Assembly: GCA_009869945.1 (NCBI GenBank)
Contig: WIXG01000004.1
Location: 372,001-436,000, forward strand
Source: Mesaphorura yosii
Lineage: Eukaryota > Arthropoda > Collembola > Poduromorpha > Tullbergiidae
Direction: 5' to 3'
Length of the DNA: 64,000 bases
This document shows, in pieces, positions 61,101 to 64,000 of this stretch. Below the pieces are notes generated by a model. The model searched no databases, was not told the DNA's origin, and saw only the letters and a program-made list of their open reading frames with translations. The translations under genes and the position numbers were made by a program. Every line of letters begins with the position of its first letter. The first letter of the stretch is position 1.

Positions 61101-64000
61101 CACGAAGCAAGCAAGTGCTTTGTGGTTTACTTACACAACACAATTCCTTATTCGGTAACGGAGTTCTAAAATTAAATACAACGAGTGGTTTGACTGTCTG
61201 TAATCATTTCACATTTCCTCAACTTCCAATAAATCAGTGCAACAAAACGTGAATTGTTTGTGTTCCAGAAAATCACGAGAAATTGCACACAATTTTAGTA
61301 AGGTCAAAACGTGAGCTCGCAATTCGTAAAGTCCATTAAACGATCGTTGGCGCGTTGTTCATTGGGTACACTGTTACGTTAAATGCGAGACACTTTGAAA
61401 AGTAAATAATTTTATGGTTATGAACTCATTATGCTAATGCGTGTTGGATTTATTGTGCTTTGCCTTTGTACTTCATTTCTCACAGTCCATTTCTGTAATT
61501 TTTATTGTTTATTTATGTCCATACATGGACATTTGTTATTGTCTCTCGCTTGGGTTTCGTGCTTAATTTATTTCAACCGGCCTCGCTTTTTTTCTTCTGC
61601 CTACCGATCAAAGACCATGCAGCCGGGTGGCACTTTCCATTTACCGGCACGTTACGTTTCACGTTTTGTTGAGACTATTAAATGAACAGAGAAAATTCAC
61701 TTGGTTTTAATGTACGTTGCGATTTTGGAGTGATTCCACGAAAAATGTTGTAAATGACCGCACAATTGAAGCAAACGTGAATGTCGACCGTTTACCTCTA
61801 AAGCTGAGCATAAAAGGTTAAAGACGAACCGATGAACCTCAGACCCGGGCTCTTTGGTACATTAACGCCGAGTCATTTGTCATGATAGTTAATTGCCAAC
61901 TCTTCTTACATAATGCATTTATAAGTAATGACATTTCATTTTCACAGAAGAAGCGCTTGCCATATCTTCAAATTGCAAGAAATGTCTCACTTATGTAACG
62001 TATAATTAGAAATGAATTATATGCTTTAGTTCCTGGCTTTTTGGCAATAATCCGTGCCCTGTGCTCTCAATGATAAATACAAAGAAGTGTACGTTTTCAC
62101 AAGGACCATGATCTTTTGCAATTTGCAAGCACGTTAATATCAGGCATCGTCCAATTCGTGTAGCATGATCATCAGTGGCGCTGGATGCCTAGCTTCGTTT
62201 TTTTTTACATTTTGGCTCACACCTCTTCGATCACAAAGTTTTTGGATTGTCATTGTGGCCATTTCATTCTATTATCTCCAATGAAGTGGACAGCAGAATG
62301 GGGATGAAAAGAAGAGTCTTTTGTCACCCAGAAATGCCACCAATTTAAAGTAGTTGATGACACTTTGGAGACAATCCTCTTTGGGACAATATTAATCGGA
62401 CTTTTATATTTTCGAAAGTCTTTTCAACGAGATTTAAAAGTTTCAATAACTTAATTGAAATCATGCAGTCAATTTTTCGGCTAGACATACATTTTGTTTG
62501 TCCTGGTGAGATTACTTTTTACGAGACGCAAAGCGCACAAGCACGTTGTAATTATTTGTCCGAGAGAAGAGGTAGACGACCCAGAGTCTGATGTCTGCGA
62601 CTCAACAAAGAAAGCCCTTTTATGGGCCCGGCGGTCCGGGCATGAGAAATATTAGGGACAATTTACTCCGTAGTCGGGCAAAGAGGATTTTGATTCCAAG
62701 GAAGGAAAGACGAGAACATTTTTTAACTCAGTTTTTCCTAGTCGTGCATTTTCTTTTAAAATAAATAATCCTCGAGTCATTCTCATTCATTAGTAGGTGA
62801 GAAGTCAGCGGGTGGTAAGGTCTAAATCATGAGTTGTTATTGTGCCAATGTACTCTCGCATCAATGAACAGATTATGAAAACTAAATGCTTGAAATATTG
62901 CTAAGCAAAATTATGAAAATTGTTCCGGTACACAATCGAACTTCATAATTCAATTGCTTGTTGTAGTTGCAAGAGTAGAATTCAACTTCAACCAACGTGT
63001 GCCTGATTTTGTCTGTTTGTGTCTTTGACGTTCGTGTTCGTGTGCAGTAGTCCACTTAAAATTCGTCACACGCCGCCCAGATACATGAAAGAGTGAATCC
63101 AATTGTAAAAATCAACTAAATTCCCAATAAATTATTTCTACAAGACGTTTCATGTAAATACAAGAAATAATTAATCGTGCTTGTTTGCCGGATTTGCTGC
63201 GCCTTCGTGCCCATTCCGGAGGAGAGCTGCGACCGTGCCGATGCGATACGGTCGACGGTCCACTCGCATGCCGCGCACGTACCCGCGCCGGTTTTATGGT
63301 CAATTTTTGTAAATTGCTCATTTATAATAATTACGCGAAGAATGGAGGTTCCTGCAACACGAAAGCGGATTTATGGATACGATCGATTCGCTGCGTACGC
63401 TTCACGCGAAACGGACAGTGTTTAAGATTAATATTTCTTGTACGCAGAATGCATAATTGCAGAACATACACGATGACATGGACATCAACTCCATCGCGAA
63501 AAAGAATGTACTGACGAATCGTGTCGTGGTGTGCCTAACAATAAAACAATCATTCACAATTTCACAAGCATATGTGAATGGGTTTGAACAACTTGTTCGT
63601 GATTGGGATTAAATGCTTCGGATCTCCGACAAGAACTCCTTGCCGTTAATCTCCATTTAAGTGTGCAACGTGCTTCGCCTTGACTTAAAGCCAATAACTG
63701 CTCAATTATGAACCAGTTTAGTTTATATTGAGACCAATTTGATTCAAACTCAACGCATTTCTCTGCATGTGCTCAAGATGATGATGCTTGCAGAACATTC
63801 TTATTTTTATAGGGAGCAGCCCCGCGTACTTAAATGATATGCCGGAAGAAGGCGGAAAGGCATCACATGTTTACATAAATGAATGTCTTACTTTAAGCAA
63901 AAATTTAAATTTTTGCCAACACACATCAACAAATCATTACATTAGCATTTTACAGTTGTGGGATTGTTTTGTGCACTCGAGTTTGTGAAAAATGGGTACA
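49196..64000. other. 14.8 kb without a recognisable gene
   Basis: No coding exon of a known family was recognised on either strand. The first few hundred bases must hold the GST promoter. Open frames worth noting are 55084-55353 minus (89 residues from an ATG), 58181-58720 plus (179 codons, no ATG at its head) and 53396-53689 plus. A GC- and CpG-rich patch stands out at about 63180-63310. There is an (AAT)n-type run near 52456. The stretch could be intergenic or a long intron of a gene starting outside the window. No tRNA, rRNA, CRISPR or clear transposon was seen. Confidence 0.4.
55084..55353 (-). CDS. Unassigned small open frame, 89 residues
   Basis: Starts MSKTGKVIKINFLKLNCLKL, is leucine-rich at first, then has a mixed, protein-like stretch (VAAFHLSSQEFLINGNNPLI) and ends NNGIVLCQ. 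A TATTTAA box lies on the minus strand near 55410-55416, about 60 nt before the ATG. The last codons overlap a possible donor (CA|GTAAAG), so it could continue into another exon. No family recognised; chance frame remains possible. Confidence 0.25.
   Translation of the reverse strand: MSKTGKVIKINFLKLNCLKLRCLALNLSSLDAVDFEKVGFRTVVAAFHLSSQEFLINGNNPLIIESGHLQWSKPQMMKAIKNNGIVLCQ

Overview
The window comes from the nuclear genome of an invertebrate animal, most likely an arthropod or close relative. Coding genes are cut by many short GT-AG introns (about 62-97 nt), and the sequence between genes is AT-rich. The proteins are animal types: a COP9 signalosome subunit of exactly 443 residues, an ESCO-type cohesin acetyltransferase, a matrix metalloproteinase, WDR55, TMEM203 and a 450-residue alpha-tubulin ending in EEY. 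A Mu-class-like glutathione transferase argues against insects and nematodes and for crustacean, chelicerate or similar lineages. That placement is inference. There is no bacterial, organellar or viral block.

Layout. Positions 1-27.3 kb are occupied almost entirely by one minus-strand gene, FNDC3-like: a 1.2 kb first coding exon at 26099-27332, a 24.6 kb intron, a 237-nt exon at 1222-1458, then an intron leaving the window. A 688-bp pogo/Tc1-type terminal-inverted-repeat element (23206-23893) sits inside the giant intron. From 29.6 to 49.2 kb the window is gene-dense: COPS2 (-), ESCO (+, divergent from COPS2 over 572 bp), MMP (+), WDR55 (-), three WAP-domain genes (- + +), TMEM203 (-), alpha-tubulin (+) and GST (-). 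From 49.2 to 64 kb I recognise no gene, only a few unassigned open frames.

How the genes relate. Most are unrelated housekeeping genes packed in divergent or convergent pairs, with very close 3' ends (MMP/WDR55 stops 67 bp apart with overlapping poly(A) signals; WAP3/TMEM203 and tubulin/GST also tail to tail). The one local family is the WAP cluster at 37.5-41.7 kb: three secreted proteins with 3, 1 and 1 eight-cysteine WAP domains, all with a signal-peptide exon followed by a phase-1 intron, two of them with clear TATA boxes. They fit secreted antiproteases or antimicrobial proteins of the crustin/WFDC type.

Most notable oddities: TMEM203 has its conserved second membrane segment in the wrong frame (two compensating frameshifts); the first MMP intron is stop-free, divisible by three and would encode a hydrophobic segment; one COPS2 intron is likewise in-frame; ESCO is very short and lacks the canonical SDP motif; GST has a GC-AG intron. 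All exon structures were built by eye from splice sites, phase and family similarity; no database search was possible.
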